Shown in pieces: positions 24,376 to 32,708 of a stretch of 64,000 nucleotides of DNA. Numbering within the stretch: position 1 is the first letter of the stretch; every line of letters begins with the position of its first letter. This DNA comes from Sphingopyxis sp. USTB-05 (lineage in GTDB: Bacteria > Pseudomonadota > Alphaproteobacteria > Sphingomonadales > Sphingomonadaceae): assembly GCF_023822045.1 (NCBI RefSeq), contig NZ_CP084712.1:3965001-4029000 (forward strand), written 5' to 3'. The notes beneath the pieces were generated by a model, which saw only the letters and a program-made list of their open reading frames with translations, was not told the DNA's origin and made no database searches. The translations under genes were made by a program, and so were the position numbers.

Positions 24376-24466
24376 CGTCACCCCGGGCTTGACCCGGGGT
24401 CCCGCTTGAGGCCGAAGTCAGTGAGCGCGTCAAAAAGCGGGATCCCGGATCAAGCCCGGGATGACG
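24376..24466. repeat. Type-1 palindrome pair (REPIN-like), copy B
   Basis: Arms CGTCACCCCGGGCTTGACCC and its inverse ending GCCCGGGATGACG, with GTCCCGCTT / AAAAGCGGGATCCC forming the inner stem. It matches the copy at 55592-55682 beyond the arms as well (centre GAAGTCAGTxAGCGCG and flank GGAAGTGGGGGACGGGATGT). Confidence 0.88.
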
Positions 24467-24490
24467 GAAGTGGGGGACGGGATGTCCGCT

Positions 24491-24709
24491 CCCCACTCCA
24501 AAACAAACATCGCCTCCAAAAAGGCCTTTCCTACATTATCGGGCCGTGCCAGCCTTCATCCGGCTCTTTCATTCGGTGAACAAAAATGCAGTCGCTGCCC
24601 TAATTGCGGGTACGACCATGATCGGACGTGCCGCGCACGTCCAGCTCTCGCCGACTGACAAATCGTGGGCTCCTAGGGCTGAACTTTCCTGAACTTTGGA
24701 ATATTGCGC
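24491..24709 (+). repeat. ~215-bp interspersed repeat family, copy 1
   Basis: Fixed blocks shared with 41701-41922 and, inverted, 55886-56100: CTTTCCTACATTATC, CATCCGGCTCTTTC, GGTGAACAAAAA, GACGTGCCGCGCACGTCCAG, and GGGCTGAACTTTCCTGAACT followed by TTGGAATATTGCGC. Between the blocks the copies have drifted. No open frame is preserved among the three copies. It follows a type-1 palindrome pair directly. Confidence 0.85.
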
Positions 24710-24803
24710 CGCCCTTGCGCCGACCCGATCCGGATCCAGCCGGGCGATGTCCAAAGAGCGCAACGACAGCTCCGCACGCCAAACCCGCCCCAAAGAAACG
24801 AAA

Positions 24804-24839
24804 GGGCCTGCCGCGACAGTGCCCGGCCGCGGCAGGCCC
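24804..24839 (-). terminator. Terminator of the first TonB-dependent receptor gene
   Basis: GGGCCTGCCGCG (24804-24815) and CGCGGCAGGCCC (24828-24839) form a perfect 12-bp stem, 41 nt beyond the receptor stop on the minus strand, followed there by TTTCGTTTC. Confidence 0.85.
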
Positions 24840-24879
24840 TCCCTACGCCCTCCCCGACATGGGGAGGGGGAGAGAGCGG

Positions 24880-27606
24880 TCAGAACTGGCCGCGCAGCGT
24901 CACACCATAGGTGCGCGGCTCGCCGGGGAAGCCGACGAACAATTTGTTCGCGGTGCCGGGATGCCCGCTCGCGGCAGGTGCGGCGACCGCACGGAACGAT
25001 CCCGAGCCCTGAAGCGGCATGTCGGCGCCGATCTGATAATATTGCTTGTTGAACAGATTTTGGCCCCACAGTTCGATGCCCCAGCGGCGGTCGCGCCCGA
25101 ACAGGCCGATCCGGCCATTGAACACCGCAAAGGCATCCTGTTCCTTCTCGATGTCTAGGTTCGACCCGGTGTTGGTATCGCTCTGCAAACGCGTGTCGAG
25201 ATAGACGAGCGCGCTCATCCCTGACGAACCGATCGGCGGCGTCCAGCTGATCCCCGCGGTCGCGACATATTTGGCAGCGTTCGACACCCCACGACCGGGG
25301 AGCTGGAACAGCACGGGCGAAAGCGGCCTTCCACCCGTACCGACCAGATTGCGGCGGTAAAGCGTGTCGACATAGGTCAGTCCCATGTTGACCGACAAAT
25401 AGCGTGCGGGCCGCAGGAAGGTCTCGATCTCGACACCCTTCGCGACGACCCCCGGTTTCAGCCGGTCGGAGGGGCAGGCGCCCGTCGTCGCACTATTGTC
25501 GATCGGACCGGTCCCAAGGTCGTCCTTGCACGCCTGGATATTGGTGACCTCGAAATTGACGCCGTTGAAGGTGTTGAGCTGATAATTGCTATATTCCTGA
25601 TAAAAGGCCGCAAGATTGACGTCGATTCCCGGGCCGTCCCATTTGATCCCGAGTTCATAGGCGTCGACTTTTTCGCTGGCGAATTGCAGGTCGCTCGCTT
25701 CGGGCCGTCCATTGCCCGGCGTGTTCGCCGGCCGCGCGAGCGCGGTGGTGCAGGCGGCATTTTGCGCCACAGACCCCGCGGTCGTACTGCATGGCCGGTC
25801 GAGCGCCGAATAGTCGAGGTTGAAGCCACCCGCCTTGTACCCCTTCGACGCCGAGGCATAGACAAGCCATTCGGGCGCGGGTTTCCAGCTCAGCACCGCC
25901 GTGCCCGTCCATTGGCCCTCGCTGAACTTCGTCCCCGGCGCGCCCTTGACGATGTCGGGCGCGGTGCCGTTGATCACGCAAGCGAGGCTAGCCAGCGCCT
26001 GAAAGGGCGAATTGACGATTGCCGGACACAGCGTGTTGGTGAAATTGGCGTCGCCCGCCAGTGTCTTCTTCTCATGCGTGTAGCGCGCGCCGACGGTCAG
26101 CGTCAGCACATCCTCGACGATGTCGAAGCTGTTGTGCGTGAACAGCGCATAGTTGGTGCTGCGCTGGTGAAAGGTCGATCCATTGTTGCCGGTGCCGTTC
26201 AGCCGTGCGGCGCCGAGCAAGGCCGCAAACCCCTGAAAACCGGGGAAGGTCGTGGCTGGCAGGTTCGAGCAGGTCGCCGACGCCGGATTGATATTCGCCG
26301 CCGAAAGCGTCGCGGCGGCCAGGCAGTTGGCGAACCGCTCATAATTGGCGCCGTAGATGATGTCGTCGTCGACATCGAGTTTTTCGTTGGCGTAATAGCC
26401 GCCGACCAACCAGTCGAGCCGCCCGTCGAAAGCCTCGCCCTGCAGCCGCACTTCCTGCGTGAACAGCCGGAAACGGCGATCGAGGTCGGTACGGCGCAGG
26501 ATGTCGAGCGTACTGAAATCGGCATCCTGACCCTGAGCATTTTTGTAGTCGCGATAGGCGGTAATCGAAGTCAGCGTTGCCGCGCCCAGATCCCAGTCGA
26601 GTTCGCCCGACACGCCCCAATCCTTGGTATCCGACCGGTAAGTGACGCCGGGCGTTGTCGACTGGCGGCGAACGAAGCTTGTTCCCACGGGCGCGACCTG
26701 ATGATTGGCACCGAGCAATTGCAGCAGCGGCAGCAATGTATTCGCCGATGCGACGGGGAAGCCATCGGCTCCCCGCGTCAGGTTGCGCACGGGGTTCAAC
26801 AATATCCCGCCGCAACAATTTTCCTCTCGCTTGCTGTAATCGGCGATCAGGCGAAAGCTCAGCGTCTCGGTCGGCTCGAACATCAGCTGGCCCTTTACCA
26901 GCCAGCGATCGCGGTCATTGATATCGGGCTCATCCGGCGTGACATTCTCGATAAAGCCGTCGCGCTTCTGCCAGACGCCGTCGAGGCGCACTGCGGTCTT
27001 GTCGCCCAGCGGCGCGTTGATCATGCCGTCGACGCGCCAATAATCATAATTGCCATAGGACACCGAACCCTTCCCCGCGAAGGTTCCAAGCTCAGGCCCC
27101 TTGGTCACGATATTGATCAGCCCCGCGGTCGAGTTTCGGCCGAACAAAGTGCCTTGCGGACCGCGCAGCACTTCGACGCGTTCGATATCGCCGAGTTCGG
27201 ACAGGCCGACGCCCGTCCGGCTGCGATAAACGCCATCGATGAACAGGCCGACCGACGATTCAAGGCCGGGGTTCTCGCCGACCGTGCCGATGCCGCGGAT
27301 ACGCGCCGAGAAATTGACCTCGCTCGTCGCGCCCGACACAAGCAGCGACGGCGCGACCTGTCCCAGCGCGCGAACATCGGTCGCACCGGTTTTCTCGAGC
27401 GTGTCGCCGGTGACCGCCGAAACCGCGATCGGAACATCGGACAGTGCTTCGCTGCGCCGGGTCGCCGTAACGATGATCGTGCTGTCGTCGGTTTCGGCGC
27501 CAGCGTCCTGCGCCACGGCGGGCGCGGCCAGCAGGCCGAACGAAAGCGACAGGCCGGCGGCACTGGTCCGCAGCAGGCTGGCGGCACGGCGGGAACGGTT
27601 TTTCAT
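24880..27606 (-). CDS. TonB-dependent outer-membrane receptor (first of two tandem paralogues)
   Basis: 908 aa. Signal peptide (MKNRSRRAASLLRTSAAGLSLSFGLLAAPAVAQ), a TonB-box-like TIIVTATRR, a plug domain (~45-170: LSDVPIAVSAVTGDTLEKTGATDVRALGQVAPSLLVSG, RIRGIGTVGENPG, FIDGVYRSRTGVGL), and a C-terminal 22-strand-type barrel ending in the aromatic-terminated strand YGVTLRGQF. The extracellular region has a Cys-Cys pair (ENCCGGILLN) conserved in the neighbour. Substrate unknown; the receptor subgroup is the large sphingomonad type often tied to plant or aromatic compounds, so iron is not assumed. The start at 27606 has GGAGGG upstream. It has its own terminator and leader, so it is likely transcribed separately from the paralogue. 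Confidence 0.95.
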   Translation of the reverse strand: MKNRSRRAASLLRTSAAGLSLSFGLLAAPAVAQDAGAETDDSTIIVTATRRSEALSDVPIAVSAVTGDTLEKTGATDVRALGQVAPSLLVSGATSEVNFSARIRGIGTVGENPGLESSVGLFIDGVYRSRTGVGLSELGDIERVEVLRGPQGTLFGRNSTAGLINIVTKGPELGTFAGKGSVSYGNYDYWRVDGMINAPLGDKTAVRLDGVWQKRDGFIENVTPDEPDINDRDRWLVKGQLMFEPTETLSFRLIADYSKREENCCGGILLNPVRNLTRGADGFPVASANTLLPLLQLLGANHQVAPVGTSFVRRQSTTPGVTYRSDTKDWGVSGELDWDLGAATLTSITAYRDYKNAQGQDADFSTLDILRRTDLDRRFRLFTQEVRLQGEAFDGRLDWLVGGYYANEKLDVDDDIIYGANYERFANCLAAATLSAANINPASATCSNLPATTFPGFQGFAALLGAARLNGTGNNGSTFHQRSTNYALFTHNSFDIVEDVLTLTVGARYTHEKKTLAGDANFTNTLCPAIVNSPFQALASLACVINGTAPDIVKGAPGTKFSEGQWTGTAVLSWKPAPEWLVYASASKGYKAGGFNLDYSALDRPCSTTAGSVAQNAACTTALARPANTPGNGRPEASDLQFASEKVDAYELGIKWDGPGIDVNLAAFYQEYSNYQLNTFNGVNFEVTNIQACKDDLGTGPIDNSATTGACPSDRLKPGVVAKGVEIETFLRPARYLSVNMGLTYVDTLYRRNLVGTGGRPLSPVLFQLPGRGVSNAAKYVATAGISWTPPIGSSGMSALVYLDTRLQSDTNTGSNLDIEKEQDAFAVFNGRIGLFGRDRRWGIELWGQNLFNKQYYQIGADMPLQGSGSFRAVAAPAASGHPGTANKLFVGFPGEPRTYGVTLRGQF

Positions 27607-27798
27607 CGGAAATGGCCCTCCTCTCACATGATCGGTCGATGCGGGGAGAGCGGTCTTTTTTATCGTTGCCCGAGCGTAACATGAGTTGAGGGCAGCAAGC
27701 CAGCGCGCCGCACGTGCCGTAACGTCATTGCGCGAAAGGCGCGGCTTTTGTGCCACAGCTATCAGATGTGACGGGTTGACTTGGCCGGGCAAAGAAAA

Positions 27799-27823
27799 GG
27801 GGCGAGGCCAATGGCCCCGCCCC
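27799..27823 (-). terminator. Terminator of the second TonB-dependent receptor gene
   Basis: GGGGCGAGGCC, 3-nt loop, GGCCCCGCCCC with one A-C mismatch, on the minus strand followed by CTTTTCTTTGCC. It lies 24 nt beyond the receptor stop. Confidence 0.8.
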
Positions 27824-27846
27824 CATAGTCGGAAATTCGGTGGCGC

Positions 27847-30693
27847 TTAGAATTTGCCGCGCAGCGTCACGCCATAGGTCCTGGGTTCGGCCAGGAACTG
27901 CGAAAAGATCTGACGACCGCCCGGATATTGCGGGTCGGCGAAGGCGCCGGAGGTGCCGCCTTCCTGGAACGGCGAGTTGAACGCGACCTGCGAATATTGC
28001 TTGTTGAAGATATTCTGGCCCCAGAATTCGATGCCCCATTTCTCGTCGGGGCCGCGAACGCCGATACGCGCGTTGAAGATCGCATAGCCATTCTGTTCCT
28101 TCTGCGGGAACAGGTCCGACCCGGTGTTATAGTCGCTGGTCATACGGCCATCGATATAGACAAGACCGGTCAGGCCGCTGCTGCCGATGTCCGGAGTCCA
28201 GGCGACGCTGCCGGTTGCGACCAGTTCGGGCGCGTTCGACAGATTGTTGCCGGGCAGAAGGCGGAGCGCCGGATCGAGCGGTGCGCCCGACTTGTTGCCA
28301 ACCAGATTGCTGCGATATTTGGTGTTGGCATAGGTCAGCCCCGCGGTCATGCGGAAGTTGCGCGACGGAACCAGCGAGGCTTCGAGTTCGAAGCCTTCGG
28401 TCCGCACGCCATAACCGACATCGCCCGATGGGCAGGCGCCCGTCGTCGATGCGGACGAGGTCGGCGTTACCGGCGTCGTATTGGCCGGTGCGCCCGGCAA
28501 CGGAAGACCCGTCGCGCCGTCGGTGAACTTGCTCTGATCGCGATCGCCGCCATTGAGATCGCTCGAGCAACCATTGACCGTCTGGACGATGAACACGCTG
28601 CCGTTGAACGTATTGAGCTGGAAGTTTTTGAAGTCCGACCGGAACAGGGTCAGGCCGAGACCGAACGGCCCGGTCGAATATTTCGCGCCCAGTTCATAGC
28701 TGTTCACCAGTTCCGGATCGAACTGCAGGTTGCCGACCAGCGCCTGTGCGCCGCCTTGCGAGGCGAAGGAACGCGTCGGCGATTTCAGCGCCGAGCGGTC
28801 GAGGTTGAAGCCGCCCGCCTTATAGCCGCGCGCAAAGCTGGCGTAGACCATCAGATCGTCGACGGGCTTGTACGACAGGATCGCGGTGCCGGTCCATTCA
28901 TCCTCGCTGCGGCTGTCGTTGATCGAAACGCCGTTGAGCTCGGCGGTCGAGTTACCCTGACAGGCCAGACCGATAAGGCCGCCAGATACCGCAGCCAGTG
29001 CGGGGACGGTCAGGAAGCCGGTGACCGCATTCTGGACGTTGACGCACGCCTGATTGTCGTTGGTGAACGAGGCCGAGAACTTTTTCTTGTCGTGGGTGTA
29101 ACGCACGCCCAGCGTCAGATCGAGCTTGTCGGTGATGTGGAAGATATTGTGCGTGAACAGCGCCCAGTTGGTATCCTTCTGGTTGTAGCGATCGTCGATG
29201 CTGCCCTTGTCGCTGATGCTGTCGAGCTGGTCGAGCGCGCCATAAATCGCAGGCGAAGCGGCGCCGAACGCCGCCGGACGCGCCGCGACGCAACCGGGCG
29301 AGGTCGGCGAATAGAGCGCGGCAAGACCGCCACCCGAGATCAGGCGGCAGGCGGCAAAACGGCCGTACTGCGTGCCGAAACGCAGATTGTCGCGCACCGT
29401 CAGCTTTTCGTTGGCGTAGAAGCCGCCGACGAGCCAGTCGAGTTTGCCGTCGAAAGCCTCGCCCTGCACACGCAGTTCCTGCGTGAAGGTATGGAACTGG
29501 CGGTAAGCGTCGTCGCTTGGCGCGCGATAGAGGATGTCGACCGAACCATAATCGAGGTCGCCGGCCTGCCCCGAACGATATTCGCGGTAACCGGTGATCG
29601 AGGTGATCGTCGCACCGCCAAGATCATAGTCGATCTGACCCGAGAAACCGTAATCCTTGGTCTTGCCGTCGAAGCTGCGGCCCGGGCTGACCGAAATATT
29701 GCGGCTGTAGCCCTGATTGAACGCCGCGAGCGGCTGGCCGAGGTCGCGCAGCACGTTGATGATGTTGTTGCCATTGGGTTGCGGCACGTTCGGTTGCGGC
29801 GTCCCCGCCGGTCCCACGGACAGCGGCGTCGACAGGTTGTTGAGGTTCCCGATATAGGGGTTGACGCTCTTGTCGATGTAGGTCGCACCGCAGCAGGCTT
29901 CGTCACGCGACGTATAGTCGGCGATCAGCCGGATCGACAGCGCGTCGGTCGGTTCGAACAGCAACTGGCCGCGCACGAAATAGCGGTCGCGGTTGTTGAC
30001 GTCGGTGTTGTTCGCCGTGTCCTTCAGAAAGCCGTCGCGCTTGACCCAGATGCCGTCGATGCGCGCCGCGAGCGTGTCGCTGATCGGTCCGGTGACGCTG
30101 CCACCGATCCGCCAATAATCGTAGTTGCCATAGGTGACTTCACCCGTGGCCCCGAATTCGAAGCTCGGCTTTTTCGAATAGATGCTGATCAGGCCCGCCG
30201 ACGAGTTGCGGCCGCCAAGCGTACCCTGCGGGCCGCGCTGCACTTCGACGCGGTCGATTTCACCGAGTTCGTTGAGACCGATGCCCGAACGCGAGCGATA
30301 CACGCCGTCGATGAACACAGGAACCGAGCTTTCGAGGCCGGGATTGTCGCCGACCGTACCGATGCCGCGGATACGCGCCGAACCATTGGCTTCCGAACCG
30401 GTCGAAGAGACGAGCAGCGACGGTGCGACCTGGTTTAGCTGACGAATGTCGTTCGCGCCGCTGTTCTGCAGCGTTTCGGCGCTGACCGCCGAAATCGCGA
30501 CGGGCACATCGGACAGGAGCTGGGCGCGGCCCTGTGCGGTCACGATGATCGGGGTGTTGTCGCTGTCGTCGGTCGCGGTGTCTGCCGGTGCAGTCTGTGC
30601 GACGGCCGGTACCGACACGGCAGCGATGGCAAGCGATACGCCGAGCGCGCTGGTGCGCATAAATCGGGCAGCACGAAGGGAAGATGATTTCAT
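27847..30693 (-). CDS. TonB-dependent outer-membrane receptor (second paralogue)
   Basis: 948 aa. Signal peptide (MKSSSLRAARFMRTSALGVSLAIAAVSVPAVAQ), the box-like PIIVTAQGR, plug (LLSDVPVAISAVSAETLQNSGANDIRQLNQVAPSLLVSS, RIRGIGTVGDNPG, FIDGVYRSRSGIGL), and a barrel ending YGVTLRGKF. Segment-by-segment it parallels the receptor at 24880, including the Cys-Cys pair (DEACCGATYID), so the two arose by tandem duplication; most differences lie in the extracellular-loop-rich middle, which argues for different ligands. Start 30693 has GAGGAG ~9 nt upstream. Part of the upstream leader, with TATGTT followed by a CAACAAAAA-like stretch, resembles that of the first receptor. Confidence 0.95.
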   Translation of the reverse strand: MKSSSLRAARFMRTSALGVSLAIAAVSVPAVAQTAPADTATDDSDNTPIIVTAQGRAQLLSDVPVAISAVSAETLQNSGANDIRQLNQVAPSLLVSSTGSEANGSARIRGIGTVGDNPGLESSVPVFIDGVYRSRSGIGLNELGEIDRVEVQRGPQGTLGGRNSSAGLISIYSKKPSFEFGATGEVTYGNYDYWRIGGSVTGPISDTLAARIDGIWVKRDGFLKDTANNTDVNNRDRYFVRGQLLFEPTDALSIRLIADYTSRDEACCGATYIDKSVNPYIGNLNNLSTPLSVGPAGTPQPNVPQPNGNNIINVLRDLGQPLAAFNQGYSRNISVSPGRSFDGKTKDYGFSGQIDYDLGGATITSITGYREYRSGQAGDLDYGSVDILYRAPSDDAYRQFHTFTQELRVQGEAFDGKLDWLVGGFYANEKLTVRDNLRFGTQYGRFAACRLISGGGLAALYSPTSPGCVAARPAAFGAASPAIYGALDQLDSISDKGSIDDRYNQKDTNWALFTHNIFHITDKLDLTLGVRYTHDKKKFSASFTNDNQACVNVQNAVTGFLTVPALAAVSGGLIGLACQGNSTAELNGVSINDSRSEDEWTGTAILSYKPVDDLMVYASFARGYKAGGFNLDRSALKSPTRSFASQGGAQALVGNLQFDPELVNSYELGAKYSTGPFGLGLTLFRSDFKNFQLNTFNGSVFIVQTVNGCSSDLNGGDRDQSKFTDGATGLPLPGAPANTTPVTPTSSASTTGACPSGDVGYGVRTEGFELEASLVPSRNFRMTAGLTYANTKYRSNLVGNKSGAPLDPALRLLPGNNLSNAPELVATGSVAWTPDIGSSGLTGLVYIDGRMTSDYNTGSDLFPQKEQNGYAIFNARIGVRGPDEKWGIEFWGQNIFNKQYSQVAFNSPFQEGGTSGAFADPQYPGGRQIFSQFLAEPRTYGVTLRGKF

Positions 30694-30845
30694 ATCGGGC
30701 ACTCCTCTCAACATTTATTTATTTTTGTTGCGGCTGGAACATAACTCAATTGCGCGGACGATCCAGCGGGAGGCCTGTATTTGCGTCGTTTTTGGCTTGG
30801 TGATGCTTTTTAGTCACAGGCGGAAAAGCGCCTGTTCGGCGGGAC

Positions 30846-31568
30846 TTAGGCCCGGCGGGCAGCGACGATGCGGCTTGCCGTAGCGTCATCGGACGGTCGG
30901 CCGGGGCAGGGAAAGCGTAGCTGCCGGTCACGCGCGACGAGCATCGCTTCATAAGCCCCGGAAAAATTCGCTGCGATCACCGGGTCCTCGGCGGCGAGAC
31001 CACCGGTCAGCGCGCCGAAAGCGGGAAGGATCAACCGCCGTGCATCGCCCACGAAACAGGGGCGCGAGACATGCCGGCCGCGGATGTTGAGACGCAGCTT
31101 GGGGTGGAAATGCCCCGAAACCTCGGGGCGCGTCTCATGTGCCAGACTCTGGTGACGAAAGATGATCCCGTCGACGACCAGCTCGTCGGCGACCTCGCCG
31201 CCCCACGCCCCGCCCGTCAGCCCATCGTGATTGCCCGCGATCCACAACAGCTTCGCCGACGCAGCCTGTCCGAACAGGCGGTCGGCGACCGCCGGGACGA
31301 CACGCTCGGCAGCATCGCGATCGTGAAAACTGTCGCCGAGACACCAGATCGCGCGCGCGCCCGTTTCGGCGGCAAGCGCGGCAAGCCGATCGAGCGTGTC
31401 GTGGCTGTCATAGGGTGGCAAGGGCTGGCCGAGCGCGGCGTACCAGCTCGCCTTTTCCAGATGCAGGTCGGCGACGATCAGCGCACCGTGGCGCGGCCAG
31501 AACAACGCCCGGTCGGCCAGCATATGAAATTGCTGGCCCGCAAAATCGAAACTCGCGGCGGCGGACAT
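30846..31568 (-). CDS. pdeM: Ligase-associated DNA damage response endonuclease PdeM
   Basis: 240 aa metallophosphoesterase. Motifs in order: LIVADLHLEKASW (metal ligands Asp, His), WCLGDSFHDRDA (Asp), WIAGNHDG (Asn, His) and SGHFHPKLRLNIRG (His pair). The PdeM subgroup is recognised by HLEKASWYA and by its genetic link to the ligase-associated helicase, which is two genes upstream here (32709). It probably trims or nicks DNA ends with Mn2+ during repair. It starts 40 nt after the retropepsin stop, consistent with one lhr-retropepsin-pdeM transcript. No ATP-dependent DNA ligase gene lies in the window. Confidence 0.88.
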   Translation of the reverse strand: MSAAASFDFAGQQFHMLADRALFWPRHGALIVADLHLEKASWYAALGQPLPPYDSHDTLDRLAALAAETGARAIWCLGDSFHDRDAAERVVPAVADRLFGQAASAKLLWIAGNHDGLTGGAWGGEVADELVVDGIIFRHQSLAHETRPEVSGHFHPKLRLNIRGRHVSRPCFVGDARRLILPAFGALTGGLAAEDPVIAANFSGAYEAMLVARDRQLRFPCPGRPSDDATASRIVAARRA

Positions 31569-31608
31569 GCGCCCGCTATGCCGCCGCCGCCGCCGCGCGG
31601 CAAGCGTC

Positions 31609-32640
31609 CTATCCCCGCGGCGTCATATTTGCGGCGAAACGCAACCGCGGCATGCGACTGGCTTCGTCGGGCAGATCGAATACGACACGCTTGTTCGGGA
31701 AGTCGATCTCGACGCGGTCGAAAAGCGACAGGCTGTCCATGCCGAGCAGCAACGCGGGCCGATCGTCGAGCCCCAGAGCGCGAAAAGCCTGGCTGTCGGC
31801 AAAGCTGACCGGCAGGTCGTTGACGTCCATCCCGCTGATAACGATGCGCTTGATCGCGGTCCGCATCGCCGGCACTGCCTCGCCCGTGACTGCGTCCAAC
31901 ACGGTGGGGGTGAAGGGCAAGCGATTCTGGCGCTGGGCGGCGACAAGTTTCTGCAACGCGATATTGCCGACGCTGGTCTGGGCGCCGGTGTCGACGATGA
32001 CGTCGACGCGCTTTCCACCCAGCCGCGCGTCGGACAGGATAAGCCGACCCGCCATATTGCGGGCGGTAACGACGATCGCGTCAGTATCGCGGATGATCGG
32101 CCGGGCGCGCTTGCGCGTTTCGAGGATCGACATGCTTTCCTTGCGGAAATCGATCAGAATGCGGCGTTCCTCGAGCATGTCGACGCCGATCAATCCCGCC
32201 GCGCCGATATGCCGCCCGAAAAACGCCGGCGCCTCGACCGAGGCGAGGTGGAGGTTCGACATTTGCAGCGCCGCGATGCGATAGCTCTGAACCATCGACG
32301 AGCCGCCGATCGTCGCGAGCTTCAGCTTCGCGCCTTCGGTAAGCCGCAGTCGCTCGGCGAGTTCGCGGGCGATCACCGTGCGTTCGGCACCCGTGTCGAC
32401 AAGGAAAGAAAAGGGGCCTTTTCCCCCGACCATCACCTGCACCGACATGCGCCGCGACGCATCGAGGTCGAACGGCTGGATGAACGGTACGACGGTGATC
32501 GGCGGCAGGACGGCCTCGCCCGGCGGCGGGGGTGTGGCCGCGGGAGCCGGTGCAGGATCGGCCGGCGCCGGCGTCGCGCCAATCAGCGCGGGCGCGGCGA
32601 GCAGCGCCAAAAGGACGGACCGCTTGGAAGCATTGGTCAT
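31609..32640 (-). CDS. Exported two-domain retropepsin-like aspartic protease
   Basis: 343 aa. A signal peptide (MTNASKRSVLLALLAAPALIGA) precedes a Pro/Ala linker and two retropepsin-like halves. Each half has a catalytic triplet: FLVDTGAERTV (about residue 85) and VIVDTGAQTSVG (about residue 225), followed by the hydrophobic-hydrophobic-Gly motifs GLIGVDML and LLLGMDSL. Having both catalytic aspartates in one chain makes a pseudo-dimer that could be active without dimerising. The start at 32640 has GAGG 9 nt upstream; ATG 32649 lacks room. It sits between two DNA-repair genes, an unexpected neighbour for a secreted protease. Confidence 0.9.
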   Translation of the reverse strand: MTNASKRSVLLALLAAPALIGATPAPADPAPAPAATPPPPGEAVLPPITVVPFIQPFDLDASRRMSVQVMVGGKGPFSFLVDTGAERTVIARELAERLRLTEGAKLKLATIGGSSMVQSYRIAALQMSNLHLASVEAPAFFGRHIGAAGLIGVDMLEERRILIDFRKESMSILETRKRARPIIRDTDAIVVTARNMAGRLILSDARLGGKRVDVIVDTGAQTSVGNIALQKLVAAQRQNRLPFTPTVLDAVTGEAVPAMRTAIKRIVISGMDVNDLPVSFADSQAFRALGLDDRPALLLGMDSLSLFDRVEIDFPNKRVVFDLPDEASRMPRLRFAANMTPRG

Positions 32641-32708
32641 CGCTGGCATCCTCAATATATTTTCCGCAATCTACGCCTCATCGTCTCGCGCAGCAAGCGA
32701 AACGCCAG

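Noticed and set aside
25684..30438. Two long plus-strand open frames (666 and 836 codons) opposite the TonB receptors
   Set aside because: Antisense shadows: Arg-rich translations without domains, while the minus strand encodes complete signal peptides, plugs and barrels.
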